Shown in pieces: positions 26,518-36,734 of a stretch of DNA of 64,000 nt (positions are counted from its first letter, which is position 1; the number at the start of each line of letters is the position of its first letter). Made by a program: the position numbers and the translations under genes. The notes beneath the pieces are model-generated. The model worked only from the letters and a program-made list of their open reading frames with translations, searched no databases and was not told where the DNA came from. Source of the DNA: Sorghum bicolor (Eukaryota > Streptophyta > Magnoliopsida > Poales > Poaceae); contig NC_012870.2 in NCBI RefSeq assembly GCF_000003195.3, positions 2,079,501 to 2,143,500 of the forward strand, given 5' to 3'.

Positions 26518-27045
26518 ATGATGGCTGCGGCTGCGGGTGGTGGTATCAAGACGAGTGCCAACATGTGGGCCATGCTCGCCGACGATGATCCCGGCGATAG
26601 TGAGGCGGCCAAGAGATATGAGAGGGAGACCAAGGTCAAGGAAGCCGCGGAATACAGGCACCAGCAGGCAGTGGCGGCGGCGGCCTCAGAGGCTGCCGCC
26701 GTCGGCAACAACGCCACCAGGACGCACGGTCACAACCAGAAGGAGGCACTGAAGAACAAGAAGAAGGCACGGAACGAGAAGAAGGCACGGAAGGATCGGC
26801 CCAGGAAGCAAAGGAAGAAGCCGCGGCAGCCAGTCGCGGTGGCCAATGGCGATGCCAACACAGCCGTCGTCGTACAGGCGGCGGAGGCCACGGCTGTCGA
26901 CGGCAGTGACGACGAGTCTGACGGCGAGGAGGAGAGTACCAGCTACTGCCGGACGGTGATAGGCAGGCTGTTGCGTGCGGCAGTGGCGGCGGTCCTCATC
27001 GCCTTCTGGGTTCATGCTGCTGCGCCGGCTCACACCGCAACATGA
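26518..27045 (+). CDS. Small basic, probably tail-anchored protein of unknown function, copy 1
   Basis: Single exon, 175 aa. I do not recognise a named family. Order of features: an Ala/Gly start (MMAAAAGGG), a short acidic motif NMWAMLADDDPGD, a charged helix (AAKRYERETKVKEAAEYRHQ), a strongly basic Lys/Arg block with repeated KKAR units (about residues 80-105, a possible nuclear signal or nucleic-acid-binding patch), an acidic segment DGSDDESDGEEES, and a C-terminal hydrophobic stretch (LLRAAVAAVLIAFWVHAAA) near the end that could anchor it in a membrane. The NMWAMLADDD motif recalls the start of Stm1/HABP4-type proteins, but that is weak. A second copy at 34388 differs by in-frame indels and substitutions, which argues that both are or were translated. 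Confidence 0.68.
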   Translation: MMAAAAGGGIKTSANMWAMLADDDPGDSEAAKRYERETKVKEAAEYRHQQAVAAAASEAAAVGNNATRTHGHNQKEALKNKKKARNEKKARKDRPRKQRKKPRQPVAVANGDANTAVVVQAAEATAVDGSDDESDGEEESTSYCRTVIGRLLRAAVAAVLIAFWVHAAAPAHTAT

Positions 27046-27544
27046 CCAGTAGTTCATAGCTAGATTAGTACTACCTCAAACCTCATTAGTAGACAACATC
27101 AGTTTTTTATCGCAGATAGTAAGCAAGCTGTAAATTTGGAGGGTCAGCAGTGACTTTGAGTTTAACCAGTCACTTATTACATGTACATACATACATCTAA
27201 TAGTGTTATTCATCATTTATCCAAAAAGAACTTGTTTCAATCAGTCGGATGCATCGCTCTCGAATTTCTTATTAGACAGATCTGCTAGCAGAGCACAGGC
27301 ACGCGCTCCGTATATCTGACTTGAACAACGCTTCGATCTCCCTTCTGTACTTGTCTGTCACTTTGTCTCTCTTCTTATTTTCCTGGTGGGTGTCATCAGA
27401 CCATTGTCAATCTGAAGAAAAAAAATATTGTCAAGTTCCAAGCAAGATATTTTCTCGGTCATAAATATATACTCCCTCCATACCTAAAAAACCTGACGTT
27501 TAGGACATAATTATGGTAATCAAGGAATGATTAATTAGGAGTTA
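27046..27544. other. 3' flank of copy 1 gene
   Basis: Probable 3' UTR and flank, collinear with copy 2 up to about 27439. It includes the pre-insertion sites of two transposons present in copy 2: AGGGTCAG once at 27140-27147, and CACTTATTACATG with a single TTA at 27174-27176. A partial Stowaway end (ACTCCCTCCATACC) occurs near 27471. Confidence 0.6.
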
Positions 27545-27890
27545 GAGCATCTCCAAGGATTTTGCATTTGAGGTTTGCATTTGAGTAATTTGCCAAAAAG
27601 CTCCAAAAGAGGTATCCAATGGTTTTGCATTTGGAGTTTGCAATTTGGGCAACTTGGCAAATGAGGGAGCAAACTTGACAAAAATGCCAAGTTGTGGACG
27701 ACTTTGCAAACTCGATCGCGTGAGCAAAGTCACGCGCGAGGAAAGCGCACGCGCCTGGAGACCTTCTATTTTTATCGTTTGACAAGTCCAAATGCCAAGA
27801 TGACCTATTTTTATCCTTTGCATTTTGTTATGGGAGTTTGCAAATAGCAACAAATGCCAAGTCAATTTGCCAAATCCTTTGGAGATGCTC
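27545..27890. mobile_element. Tourist-like MITE with GAGCATCTCCAA ends
   Basis: The ends are inverted: left GAGCATCTCCAAGGATTTTG, right CAAATCCTTTGGAGATGCTC. TTA flanks both sides (27542-27544, 27891-27893). The core repeats TTTGCATTTG and GCAAACT-like words in both orientations. It is a different family from the GGCCTTGTTTAG elements. There is no coding content. Confidence 0.85.
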
Positions 27891-28271
27891 TTAGTTTTTC
27901 TTTTTTCCTCCTAATAAGTAGAGTTGCGGTTGTTCTTTATATAAAAAAAAATAACCTACTCAATTTTTTGTGCAGTTTTGCTTTCATTTGTTGTGATGGG
28001 TGCAGACCAATGTGCCATTAAGAAAGATGGTTTCTTCCTCCATGCCACTAAAAAATTCGAATGAACCTCTATGCCACGACACTTACCTCTTTTACCTACC
28101 GTACAATTCGGTCCTGTTTTACTCCTAACGGTAGATAACCGTACAGGCAAATGTAGATACCTTAGGCATGTTCGTTAGCCAGCCAACCTTCTTCCTTTCT
28201 CTCGAAGGCCGCAACAGTAACTGATGCTTGCTGTGATGCTGTTATTACTGACGATGCAAGCTCATAGTTTC

Positions 28272-28289
28272 AGAGAGAGAGAGAGAGAG
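28272..28289. repeat. (GA)n microsatellite
   Basis: An uninterrupted AG dinucleotide run at the edge of the captured protease fragment, just after its last conserved residues. Confidence 0.85.
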
Positions 28290-28406
28290 TATGGCCCTGA
28301 ACTTGTCGTTCGTCAAGTCGACGAACTTGTTGTCGGCCAGCTTGCACCTGCCGTTGCTTATGGAGTTGAACGTCTCGACCAGCGCAACGTTCCTCCGGTA
28401 CACCCC
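28290..28406 (-). pseudogene. Fragment of a papain-like cysteine protease prodomain (I29)
   Basis: About 39 residues on the minus strand read VYRRNVALVETFNS, then CKLADNKFVDLTNDKFRA. This is the ERFNIN/GNFD region of plant papain-type protease propeptides (family pattern: F..N...I..FN......L..N.FADLT..EF). The FAD motif is altered to FVD. The upstream signal peptide and first half of the propeptide are not recognisable in the open frame, and no mature protease domain follows. The piece lies inside an element with long inverted ends, so it is best read as a captured exon fragment, not a gene. Confidence 0.75.
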
Positions 28407-29260
28407 ACATGACCAGCCACTGGCCGCGCGCGCGGCCCCACCTGACGAACTCGCAGCGAACGCCCTACCCGCCACCGGATGTGCCCTACCCGGCAAGCAG
28501 AGTTTATAGCGGACGCCCGCGAGCTCCATCTCTAGCCATTTGGAGAGCACGCTGGGGCTTGGGGCGAGCCTGGCCGAGGTGTCCGCTGCCGCCATGGCCA
28601 CGCCGCCGACGTCGTCCCCGGCGCTTTACGTGGACGAGCAGCGACAAATTGTGGAGTGCGGGCGTCTGCGTGCAGGCCGCGCTTGCCGCAGCATGAACGA
28701 CATCGACGATGCTCAAGTGGCCGCGATGATGCAGCAGGCGCTGGGGATGTCGCTACCATGGCGGCATTTTTGGCCGAGCAGGGCAGCGCCAAGCTGACCA
28801 GGCCGCCGGGACTGCCACCGACGCCACCACAGGCGTTCGCGGCGCTGCAGCGCAGAGACGTGTGCATGGAGGCCGTCGACCACGCGGCGCAGCAGCAGCA
28901 GGGTCCACGCAAGGCGCACCGGCGCTCTCGCAACGACGTCCCATTTGGCTACTCCCTGTCAGCGTCGGGCAACGGGGGCCACGGCCACCACCACGTACCG
29001 GTTGCCGCCGTCCAAGGTGGAGGCCGGCTGAGCCAAATGAGAAGGAGAAGAAGAAGAAGAAGATAAGGGGCATTATGGACATTTTTTTGATCGGACCCAC
29101 CTGACACGGCTAGCAAACGGTAGAAAACAAACAGAAAAAAAGGTGGAATGGCTCGGGGAGAAAAAAGATAAGTATCATGACATATAAGACCGCCCTAACT
29201 TTTTAGTGGCATAAAGGAATGAATCATCTTTTTTAATGGCACACAGGGAAAAGTCTCTTC

Positions 29261-31212
29261 TGCAAACAGGGTAGAAGCTCAAAACGTCTAGTTTTTTAGG
29301 TACAAAGGGAATATTAGCAAATATACCCGTGCGCTACAACGGGATTGTATAACGTTATATAGTTATATAAAATATATTTTAACTTTTTTTAAAGAATCTA
29401 TTAAAATTTATTTTGAGTTGGAGAAAAAGTAGTATTCACATGAAACTTGTGGTAGCAAACTAATCGTATCAGCTTGAAACTCATCAAGAGATTTTAGCTC
29501 ACGAGGAGGACTGAAAACGAAAACTTGAGGAAAATTGGCCTTTTGATATATTAGCTATGAATAGATGTAAACTAATAAAAATATATTATTTTTTTTTAAA
29601 AAAATAAAAAGATATTTAAAAGATATCAAAATCAAGAAACATAAACTATATGAGCGTATTTCATCTTCTAGCTGTTTATAGGAAGATATAAATAAATATT
29701 CTTTGAGAATTAAGATGAATTTACCACCGAAGTACTATTAGCACTCAGTGCTCCGTGCGGCCGTGTCGGAATGGCAAAACAGCCAACGCCACACCCTATT
29801 TCCTGAAAACTGCCGACTCGTGTCACACGGCCAGCGGCCACACTCCTTGCTGCCACACGTACGACCACATGATTCGAAGCTGCACCGTCAATCTTGTTGT
29901 TCTCTGAAATCTGCACACCTATTGCTCCCTCACTTTCCTTTGTGTTTTCTTGGCATCCATGACAGCTAGGCCCCGCTGCTCCTCATGGCCATACACCGTC
30001 GGATCCTTGATCCATCATATGGATCGCTAACCTAGACGTAGTTGCATCCTCCCCACATGCAGCATATTCACATATTCGCAACTCTTCCACCACCACCGAG
30101 AGTCCTGGCGAAGCCCTGCCCTGCCGGGTTGTCCTCACCATCGGCGACTGTCGCTTTCGGAAGGAGCTGGTAACTGCGGGGTTGACGACCGCGTCGACGC
30201 CAACCTGAGGAGGATGCTGGCGAGGTCCTTGCTCCTATCCCCTATTGGTGGAAGGACCAAGCCTGATCTGGCCACAAGAGGCAGCGGCACGCATAGCGGC
30301 GCACCTGGCCACGCGCACTGTGGGAGGTGAGTGTGCCGGCGCTCTGGCCGGTGAATGCATTCACAGGGGTGGCAGGAGGGCTTGGCCAGTGGGGACGCAG
30401 GCTCCCCGGGCGGCTTTTGAGACGTGATGCCCTCGTCCATTATTTCTTTGTATTTTTTATTCAATTCTTTGTTTGATTTCCTCTTCAATCTTGATTTTTG
30501 GTGATTGTTGTGGAGGTCCGTAGAAGAAACCATATGTTTATATTGTTTTGATTTGATAAGCTATTTGTATTTCTAGGAGTAGTATCAAATTTAAGTTTTG
30601 GATCTGGATCGCGTGGTGGTTTTAATTCAATTTCGTCCGTTCCTTGCTTGCAAAAAAGAATCGAAAAAATCTTGCATTGCTGTGTGGATTTGATTTTGAT
30701 TCAATCTCGATTTGGTCCTTGTCCCTCGCACCCTGATTGCCGATTCATAAAATCTTTGCATAAATTTGGAAGACTTGAGGAAATCTATTTTATTTCGAAT
30801 TAGGACAGTTTAGACAAAAATTAGTCCAGACCAAATTTGAGGCTAAAAATTTGCCTCTTTAGTATTAGTAGTATTAGGTATAGATATAGATTATCATTCA
30901 AATATGATTCAAAGTCCACACAACGAGTCCTATACGGATTGGAGATATAAAGTGGTGGCAGATGTCGGTTTGGATAAAATATTTGCGGTCCTATTTGGAT
31001 TTGGACATCTATATTAGTTATTGTAAATTGTAAATAATACGGTTTGGCTAGCTAATTGAATAGTCCTATATGGACTGGAGATGTAAAGTAGTGGCAAATG
31101 TCGGTTTGGCTAGTTCTATACGGATTGGAGATGTAAAGACTGGAGATATCGGTTTGGCTAAAGTGGTGGACAAAAAAAAAAGGTAGATTAAAATTTTAGC
31201 TCTTTATAGATA
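29261..31212. other. Intergenic repeat-like DNA
   Basis: No gene is supported. Short motifs ending CCCGTGCGCTACAACGGG (near 29329) and tracts such as GGATTGGAGATATAAAGTGG repeated near 30938, 31074 and 31118 (with GTCGGTTTGG) point to tandem or nested repeat remains. ORFs at 30135-30533 and 30245-30427 have no family features. Confidence 0.45.
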
Positions 31213-32494
31213 GACTAGCAAAATATGCCCGTGCGTTGCTACGGGAGCAAATAGACGTTTATAGAAAATGAGCACTTTGTTATATTTATTTGTGTTTTAT
31301 CCTCTGTATTAAATTTGACAATTTTTAAGCTTTTAAAACTGACTTTGAAGCAGTCTGTTCATAAACGAACAAGACTGTCTCTTAGATGATGCCATGAGAT
31401 GCAAAATTTGGTGAGGGACTCCGGGCTCCAGCATTGAATAATTCAGAGTCAAACTCAGCATTAGAACCATAAACTTGCTACCAAAAATCTCAAGTTAGTT
31501 GTTCTCGATCTCACATGAAACCACCTCACTAAACAGATCTACAGTTCGTACTTAAAAAACATGATCAACGGGCTGTTTGAAGCAAAGTATGCTATGCTGC
31601 AATGGAATTTCATGCTGAAAAGGTTACCAAGCGCTGCAACTGCAATGGCTCATCAGCATGAGCTGAACTGCATGCTACAAGTGTTTTTATTAAAGCTGGA
31701 GAAACTGCTGACAAAGTGCACAATGAAATGACAAAGTTTGGACAGAGAATTAGCAGCAAAGGCGGATCCACAGGCATTATTATTATTACTCTAACTGCTA
31801 TGTTTATCATCATCATCATCATCTCGCGCATGATATCAATATTGATATTAGCAGTACTAGAAACAAAAACAGAAACAGGAGGCGAACCAGCAAAACAGGC
31901 GAAGTCGAGACGAGTCATGGATGGGAATGGGATTATAGGACTATACAAGCACGAGGACGCGGTCCGTGCCACCGAGGGCAGCAGCGGTCGCATCGCCGTC
32001 GCCGTCGTCGGGGCCGGCGCCCTTGGGGACGGTGACGACGAGCTCGCCCTGGGCGTAGGTGGCGGTGGCCACGGCGGGGCGCGTGCAGGGAGGGAGGCGG
32101 AACCGCCAGCGGTCGAGCTCGAAGGCGGCGCCTGCCCCATCGTCGTCGTCGTGGGCGCCGAAGGACAGGCCCCGGAGGACGACCTTGGTGACCCCCGGGT
32201 GGATCTCGACGGCGTGCGCGCGGGGGCCACCCGCGGGGGAGGAGAACCCGTTGACGTCGACGACGAACCGCAGCGCTGCCGCGTCCTCCTCGACGGACAC
32301 GTCCACCTCGGCTGCGAACGGGAGCTCCAGCACCATGGCGAAGATGTGCGACAGCCGGCGCAGTCTTCCTGCTGACCTTTTTTTCCTCTTCTACAACGTA
32401 CCAGACGCTGATTCTACACGGAATCGGATATGACAGGCAGAAAGTTTTTGGGCAGACTGAAATTTTTCCTCTTTATAGATAGATATAGATATAT
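31213..32494. mobile_element. Possible Helitron-like segment spanning the HSP20-like ORF
   Basis: The left side begins with CTAGCAAAATATGCCCGTGCGTTGCTACGGG-type sequence (31216 onward), a motif recurring in the window. The right side ends in TTTTTCCTCTTTATAGATAG (about 32462-32481), matching AAAATTTTAGCTCTTTATAGATAG just before the left motif (31188-31212). No terminal inverted repeats or target duplication were found, which fits Helitrons but does not prove one. The boundaries are provisional. Confidence 0.3.
31941..32336 (-). CDS. HSP20-like (alpha-crystallin fold) small protein
   Basis: Single exon, 131 aa, with the ATG in good context (CGCCATGGTG). The N-terminal part (LPFAAEVDVSVEEDAAALRFVVDVNGF) and especially the C-terminal part (WRFRLPPCTRPAVATATYAQGELVVTVPKG) match the beta8-beta9 signature of HSP20 domains, where RFRLP... 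is followed by A.Y.NGVL.VTVPK. The middle is a Gly/Asp-rich loop. It is shorter than cytosolic class I small heat-shock proteins and lacks the C-terminal I-x-I motif, so it is more like the divergent HSP20-like proteins of plants. The ORF may lie inside a Helitron-like segment, so it could be a captured copy. No heat-shock element was checked. Confidence 0.62.
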   Translation of the reverse strand: MVLELPFAAEVDVSVEEDAAALRFVVDVNGFSSPAGGPRAHAVEIHPGVTKVVLRGLSFGAHDDDDGAGAAFELDRWRFRLPPCTRPAVATATYAQGELVVTVPKGAGPDDGDGDATAAALGGTDRVLVLV

Positions 32495-32505
32495 GTAGGT
32501 ATAGA

Positions 32506-32663
32506 TTATAAAACAACTAAAGAGTTGAAATATTTGCGAGGGAAAAACTAGGAGTACGTACATACGTAGGCTGGTCGATGGGCAAAAAATCAGAAATAGA
32601 ATTGAACAAAGCTGCATCGACACAGCCCAATCATTCTTTCCTGCTGCCCAAACCCGCTGATTT
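32506..32663. repeat. Direct repeat R, left copy
   Basis: Shares ATTATAAAACAACTAAAGAG, GAGTACGTACATACGTAGGC and CCCAATCATTCTTTCCTGCT in order with 37576-37750. The two copies bracket segmental duplication copy 2 in the same orientation. Confidence 0.8.
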
Positions 32664-33401
32664 TATCGGTTTCATTTGTATTCACTCCATTCTAAATTGT
32701 AAATAATTTCAAGAATTTTGGAGAGTTAAAGCATCTCAAATTTGACCAAAATTATAAAAAAATTACAAAGTTTTGTGGCATCAAATAGATATACTATGAA
32801 AATATAATTAATAAAAAATCTAATGATATTTAGTTGATATCATAAATGTTATTATCCTATCATATAAATTTGGTCAAACTTGATATGTTTTGACTTTCCA
32901 AGATTCTTAAAATGACTTACAATTTGGGATGGATGGAGTATTTAACAAATATTTTCTAATCATTGACTAACTAAATTCAAAATATTTGTCTCGTAAACTA
33001 TGGATAAACTATGTTATTAATTATTTTTTATTTATATTTAATGCTTAATGTATGTGCCGTAAGATTCGATGTGATGAAGAATCTTGAAAGATTTTGCAAA
33101 ATTCTTGGAAAGTAAACAAGACCTAATTAGAAAAAACCGAAAAAGAAAAAAAGAGGTTTTATGCTATGCACACCTCCCTCCTCTCGTGTTTTTTGTTCGT
33201 TCGTGCCTTTGGGATTTCCTCACTAATCTAAGGATTAATTGCGAGTCCTATGTATCGCCTTTTGTAATATTTGTTTTTTTTAATTATATAGCCAAACGTA
33301 GACACCCACAACATGCACACACACCTTCAAATGACTAAGTCGGCAAATCTTGAAATTCACGAAATCATCGTAGACACCTCGCTGACGATGGAAACGTTGC
33401 C

Positions 33402-33790
33402 TATCACTAAAAGCATATCGTCGTTAAATCCTAGAATAAATCTAGGAAAACGAGCACCCATGCTAACTCGAGCACTAGATTTCACAACAAGAAACACAAT
33501 CAACTAATTTATGATTACCTTTTCTCCAAGGGGTGTTTAGTTCTCCTTTCATCATCAAAAAATTCTAGGTTTTGGTCTATCATTTTGTATAATAGAACTA
33601 AACACTATGCAAAAAAATGATAAAATGGTCACCATTTCTTCATTTTAGATTTTGGTCTCAAGAGACAAAAAAAATCCCAAAAGAGCCTCAAGAGACCATA
33701 ATAAGAGTAACAAATTCTGGTTGGAACTAAACATAGCTTTGTAAAATTTAGTATTTTGCCTTTCAATATTTTAAAGTAGTTAACACTTTG
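33402..33790. other. Copy 2-specific sequence, possible worn MITE
   Basis: This stretch has no counterpart in copy 1. It contains GGGGTGTTTAGTTCTC near 33531 and GGTTGGAACTAAACATAGC near 33719 in opposite orientation, suggesting a short inverted-repeat element, but its ends are poorly matched. Confidence 0.4.
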
Positions 33791-34283
33791 CATTTTGTAT
33801 TGAGAAGGTTCTTGATGAAATCCGGGCTAAACATCCAATCAAGAAAAAAAAAGGACGCGGCGCAGTTTTATAGGGCCGGCCAGAACGGGCCGTTGGATCG
33901 CGAGCGGAGTAGCAGGAGTCCAGCTCGGATCGGAGCCCGTGATCCGTGCCGGATCCGCCATTGATTGACTGCACCACCGTTGCTGGATCGGATCACGTAC
34001 GTACGTATACGTGCACCCGATATGATCGCCGTGTCGGGTTCGGTCTGGTTTCGTTTTGTGTTTGTGAGACGATGAGGGCCGGGGAAAAAAAAGCGTAGCC
34101 CTTGCCGATACGTACGCGCGCCTGGTGTTTGTGTGGGTGTGATGATGTGCTTCTAGAAAGTTTCCAGGCCACATATCAATTCGAGTTGGCGTCGTATTAA
34201 CGTCGGGCTACACAACCTACCTACGGTTGCCGTTTCATATTAGGAAAAGGAAACTCTGATGGATGGATGCTGTGTTCTCGTCC

Positions 34284-34290
34284 TATATAA
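34284..34290 (+). promoter_or_regulatory. TATA box of tail-anchored gene, copy 2
   Basis: TATATAA in the context CGTCCTATATAATCAGGAG, conserved with copy 1, 104 bp upstream of the start codon. Confidence 0.65.
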
Positions 34291-34387
34291 TCAGGAGTAG
34301 ATCGCATTGTTGCCATAGATTGGAAAATTGGATTGGATCGGATCGCTTGCTCGACAACTACCTACATACGTTTGATCCGCCGGCGAC

Positions 34388-34912
34388 ATGGCTGCGGCTG
34401 CGGGTGGCGGTATCAAGGCGAGTGCCAACATGTGGGCCGTGCTCGCCGACGATGATCCCGGCGACAGCGAGGCGGTCAAGAGACATGAGAGGGAGACCAA
34501 GGTCAAGGAAACCGCGGAATACAGGCACCAGCAGGCAGTGGCGGCGGCGGCCTCGGAGGCTGCCGCCGTCGGCAACAACGCCACCAGGACGCACGGTCGC
34601 AACCAGAAGAAGGCACGGAAGAACGAGAAGAAGGCACAGAACGAGAAGAAGGCACGGACGAAGGAGCGGCGTAGGAAGCAAAGGAAGAAGCTGCAGCAGC
34701 CAGTCGCGGTGGCCAATGGCGATGCCAACACAGTCGTCGTCGTACAGGCGGCGGAGGCCACGGCTGTCGACGGCAGTGACGACAAGTCTGACGGCGAGGA
34801 GGAGAGTACCAGCTACCGGACGGTGATAGGCAGGCTACTGCGTGCGGCAGTGGTGGCGGTCCTCGTCGCCTTCTGGGTTCATGCTGCTGCGCCGGCTCAC
34901 ACCGCAACATGA
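34388..34912 (+). CDS. Small basic, probably tail-anchored protein of unknown function, copy 2
   Basis: Single exon, 174 aa, paralogue of the gene at 26518. Layout is the same: Ala/Gly start, NMWAVLADDDPGD, charged helix, Lys/Arg-rich block (KKARKNEKKAQNEKKART, then KERRRKQRKK), acidic DGSDDKSDGEEES and a C-terminal hydrophobic stretch. Compared with copy 1 it lacks the second Met and the Cys after SY, and its basic block is rearranged, all without breaking the frame. Upstream promoter sequence including the TATA box is kept. The 3' flank is interrupted about 100 bp after the stop by the nested hAT insertion, so transcript ends of the two copies are likely to differ. Function is unknown. Confidence 0.68.
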   Translation: MAAAAGGGIKASANMWAVLADDDPGDSEAVKRHERETKVKETAEYRHQQAVAAAASEAAAVGNNATRTHGRNQKKARKNEKKAQNEKKARTKERRRKQRKKLQQPVAVANGDANTVVVVQAAEATAVDGSDDKSDGEEESTSYRTVIGRLLRAAVVAVLVAFWVHAAAPAHTAT

Positions 34913-35880
34913 CCAGTAGTTCATACAATAGCAGATTAGTACTACCTCATCAGTAGACAACATTAGTTTTTTATCGCAGAGTAAGCAAGCTGTAAATTCG
35001 GAGGGTCAGCAGGGGCGGGCCCAGGCCTAGGGCCAGTAGGGCCATGGCCCTAGTCGTGGTCCCGAATTTTTGGAAGCAAGTATTCAATTTTGGCTCAAGA
35101 AAGAAGCCCATCAAGAAAAAAATTAGGGCAAACACTCAGGCCTCGAGGGCAGGGGCACCGCGCGCCGTCCTCTCAGCTCTCCTCCGTCGCTCGCACGCGC
35201 CCCCGCGGTGTCGCCCCCTCCCCCAGCACGCCGCCGCTCCGGCCTCGCGCGCCCGCGCCCTCGCCTGGCTCAGCTCCGGCCTCCAGGGGCGGGCCCAGGC
35301 CTAGGGCCAGTAGGGCCATGGCCCTAGTCGTGGCCCAGAATTTTTGGAAGCAAGTATTCAATTTTGGCCCAAGAAAGAAGCCCATCAAGAAAAAAATTAG
35401 GGCAAACACTCAGGCCTCGAGGGCAGGGGCACCGCGCGCCGTCCTCTCAGCTCTCGCTCCGTCGCTCGCACGCGCCCCCGCGGCGTCGCCCCCTCCCCCA
35501 GCACGTCGCCGCTCCGGCCTCGCGGCGCCGCTCGCGCGCCCGCGCCCTCGCCTGGCTCAGCTCCGGCCTCCCTCCTCTTCCTCTGCTCGCTGCTTCGCCC
35601 TCGCCCCTCGCCTCCCTCGGCCTCGCCTCGAGCCCTCGACCGGCGACCGCATCTAGCCATCCACTGCGCATCCAGACTCCATATGGACGGGCGGGCGCCG
35701 GGCGGCCAGACACCCAGACGCGCTCGGCGGGCGCCGGGCGACGGCCTACGGCAGAGACGCGTCACGCGCGGCCACCCCTGCCCCCTGCGGCCCTGCAGTT
35801 CTTATTTTCTTTCAATTGTATTTCAGTTCTTATTTTCTTTTGATTTCAATTACTAATTGTGAAATTTTGATTCCAATTAG

Positions 35881-36000
35881 ATGAAGAGGATAAGAACTAT
35901 TGCATCGTATTTCTCTCGAGTTGATGAACAAGAACAACGAATCATTCATCCTTCACTGCCACATCCAGAGCAAGGGCAAGGAGGAAGCATCCATCACTAG
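35881..36000 (+). pseudogene. hAT/ZMYM1-type transposase leader ORF (inner element)
   Basis: A 39-codon ORF starting MKRIRTIASYFSR and ending in a stop after HPEQGQGGSIHH. The start resembles the N terminus of plant hAT proteins of the TTF-zinc-finger/ZMYM1-like type (MKR..TI.SFF). It is followed by non-coding sequence, so it is the remnant of a first exon of a deleted transposase. Confidence 0.55.
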
Positions 36001-36135
36001 ACAATAGGTATTTATTTTTTCGATGTTCATTGATATTTCGTAGCTATTGTATCGTACTATTAATTATATAACTTAAGAATTTCTCTGGATTTGCAAACTT
36101 TGTTTGAGATTTTTTGTTTTTTTATGATATACGTA

Positions 36136-36142
<7 letters not shown>

Positions 36143-36190
<48 letters not shown>
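36143..36190. repeat. (TA)n microsatellite in the inner hAT element
   Basis: About 48 bp of alternating TA after a short GT run. Absent from the outer hAT copy at the corresponding place near 36872, where CGTATGTGTCCTATATAC is continuous. Confidence 0.92.
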
Positions 36191-36192
<2 letters not shown>

Positions 36193-36614
36193 TCCTATAT
36201 ACTATACTATAGGCTGTAGTTTTTGGATTTTGGTCACTAGAATTTGGCCACCAGGATTTGGCCCTAGTCTTTGCCAAATCCTGGGTCCGCCACTGCCGGC
36301 CTCCCTCCTCTTCCTCTGCTCGCTGCTTCGCCCTCGCCCCTCGCCTCCCTCGGCCTCGCCTCGAGCCCTCGACCGGCGACCGCATCTAGCCATCCACTGC
36401 GCATCCAGACTCCAGACGGACGGGCGGGCGCCGGGCGGCCAGACGCCCAGACGCGCTCGGCGGGCGCCGGGCGACGGCCTACGGCAGAGACGCGTCACGC
36501 GCGGCCGCCCCTGCCCCCTGCGGCCCTGCAGTTCTTATTTTCTTTCAATTGTATTTCAGTTCTTATTTTTTTTTTGATTTCAATTATTAATTGTGAAATT
36601 TTGATTCCAATTAG

Positions 36615-36734
36615 ATGAAGAGGACAAGAACTATTGTATCGTATTTCTCTCGAGTTGATGAACAAGAACAACGAATCATTCATCCTTCACTGCCACATCC
36701 AGAGCAAGGGCAAGGAGGAAGCATCCATCACTAG
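36615..36734 (+). pseudogene. hAT/ZMYM1-type transposase leader ORF (outer element)
   Basis: Same 39-codon ORF as in the inner element with two amino-acid changes near the start (MKRTRTIVSYFSR). It is a remnant, not a functional transposase. Confidence 0.55.

Larger units (their letters stand above)
24948..27439. repeat. Segmental duplication, copy 1
   Basis: This block aligns by eye with 32670-37519, starting at TTTCATTTGTA and ending at ATATTGTCAAGTT. It contains a Stowaway-type element (about 24960-25220), the 3' part of a Tourist-like element (ending AAACAAGACCTAATTAG near 25407), and the tail-anchored protein gene with its promoter. It lacks the hAT and Tourist insertions of copy 2. A stretch of about 190 bp (25715-25905) has no clear counterpart in copy 2. 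Confidence 0.85.
28005..29260. mobile_element. Probable Pack-MULE-like element carrying host gene fragments
   Basis: Long inverted terminal regions flank GC-rich, coding-like DNA. The left arm (from about 28011) contains GTGCCATTAAGAAAGATGG and CATGCCACTAAAAAATTCG. The right arm, read in reverse complement (from about 29244), contains GTGCCATTAAAAAAGATGA and TATGCCACTAAAAAGTTAG in the same order and spacing. The arms are at least 80-100 bp. The interior changes abruptly to high GC and holds a cysteine-protease prodomain fragment, a pattern known for Pack-MULEs. The outermost bases and a target duplication could not be fixed. Confidence 0.6.
35284..36295. mobile_element. Inner hAT element nested in its own family member
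   Basis: The ends are the same as those of the outer copy (CAGGGGCGGGCCCAGG at 35284; CCTGGGTCCGCCACTG ending 36295). An 8-bp duplication CCGGCCTC flanks it (35276-35283, 36296-36303). Length is 1012 bp; most of the excess over the 947-bp outer copy is the TA microsatellite. GC-rich interior DNA (35400-35790) is nearly identical to the outer copy at 36297-36530. Confidence 0.93.

Noticed and set aside
31716..32375. 219-codon plus-strand ORF
   Set aside because: It is antisense to the HSP20-like ORF, whose protein matches a known fold.
35044..35843. ORFs of 86-188 codons in the hAT elements
   Set aside because: They cross element ends and are Ala/Arg/Pro-rich products of GC-rich DNA; only the short MKR leader resembles a transposase.
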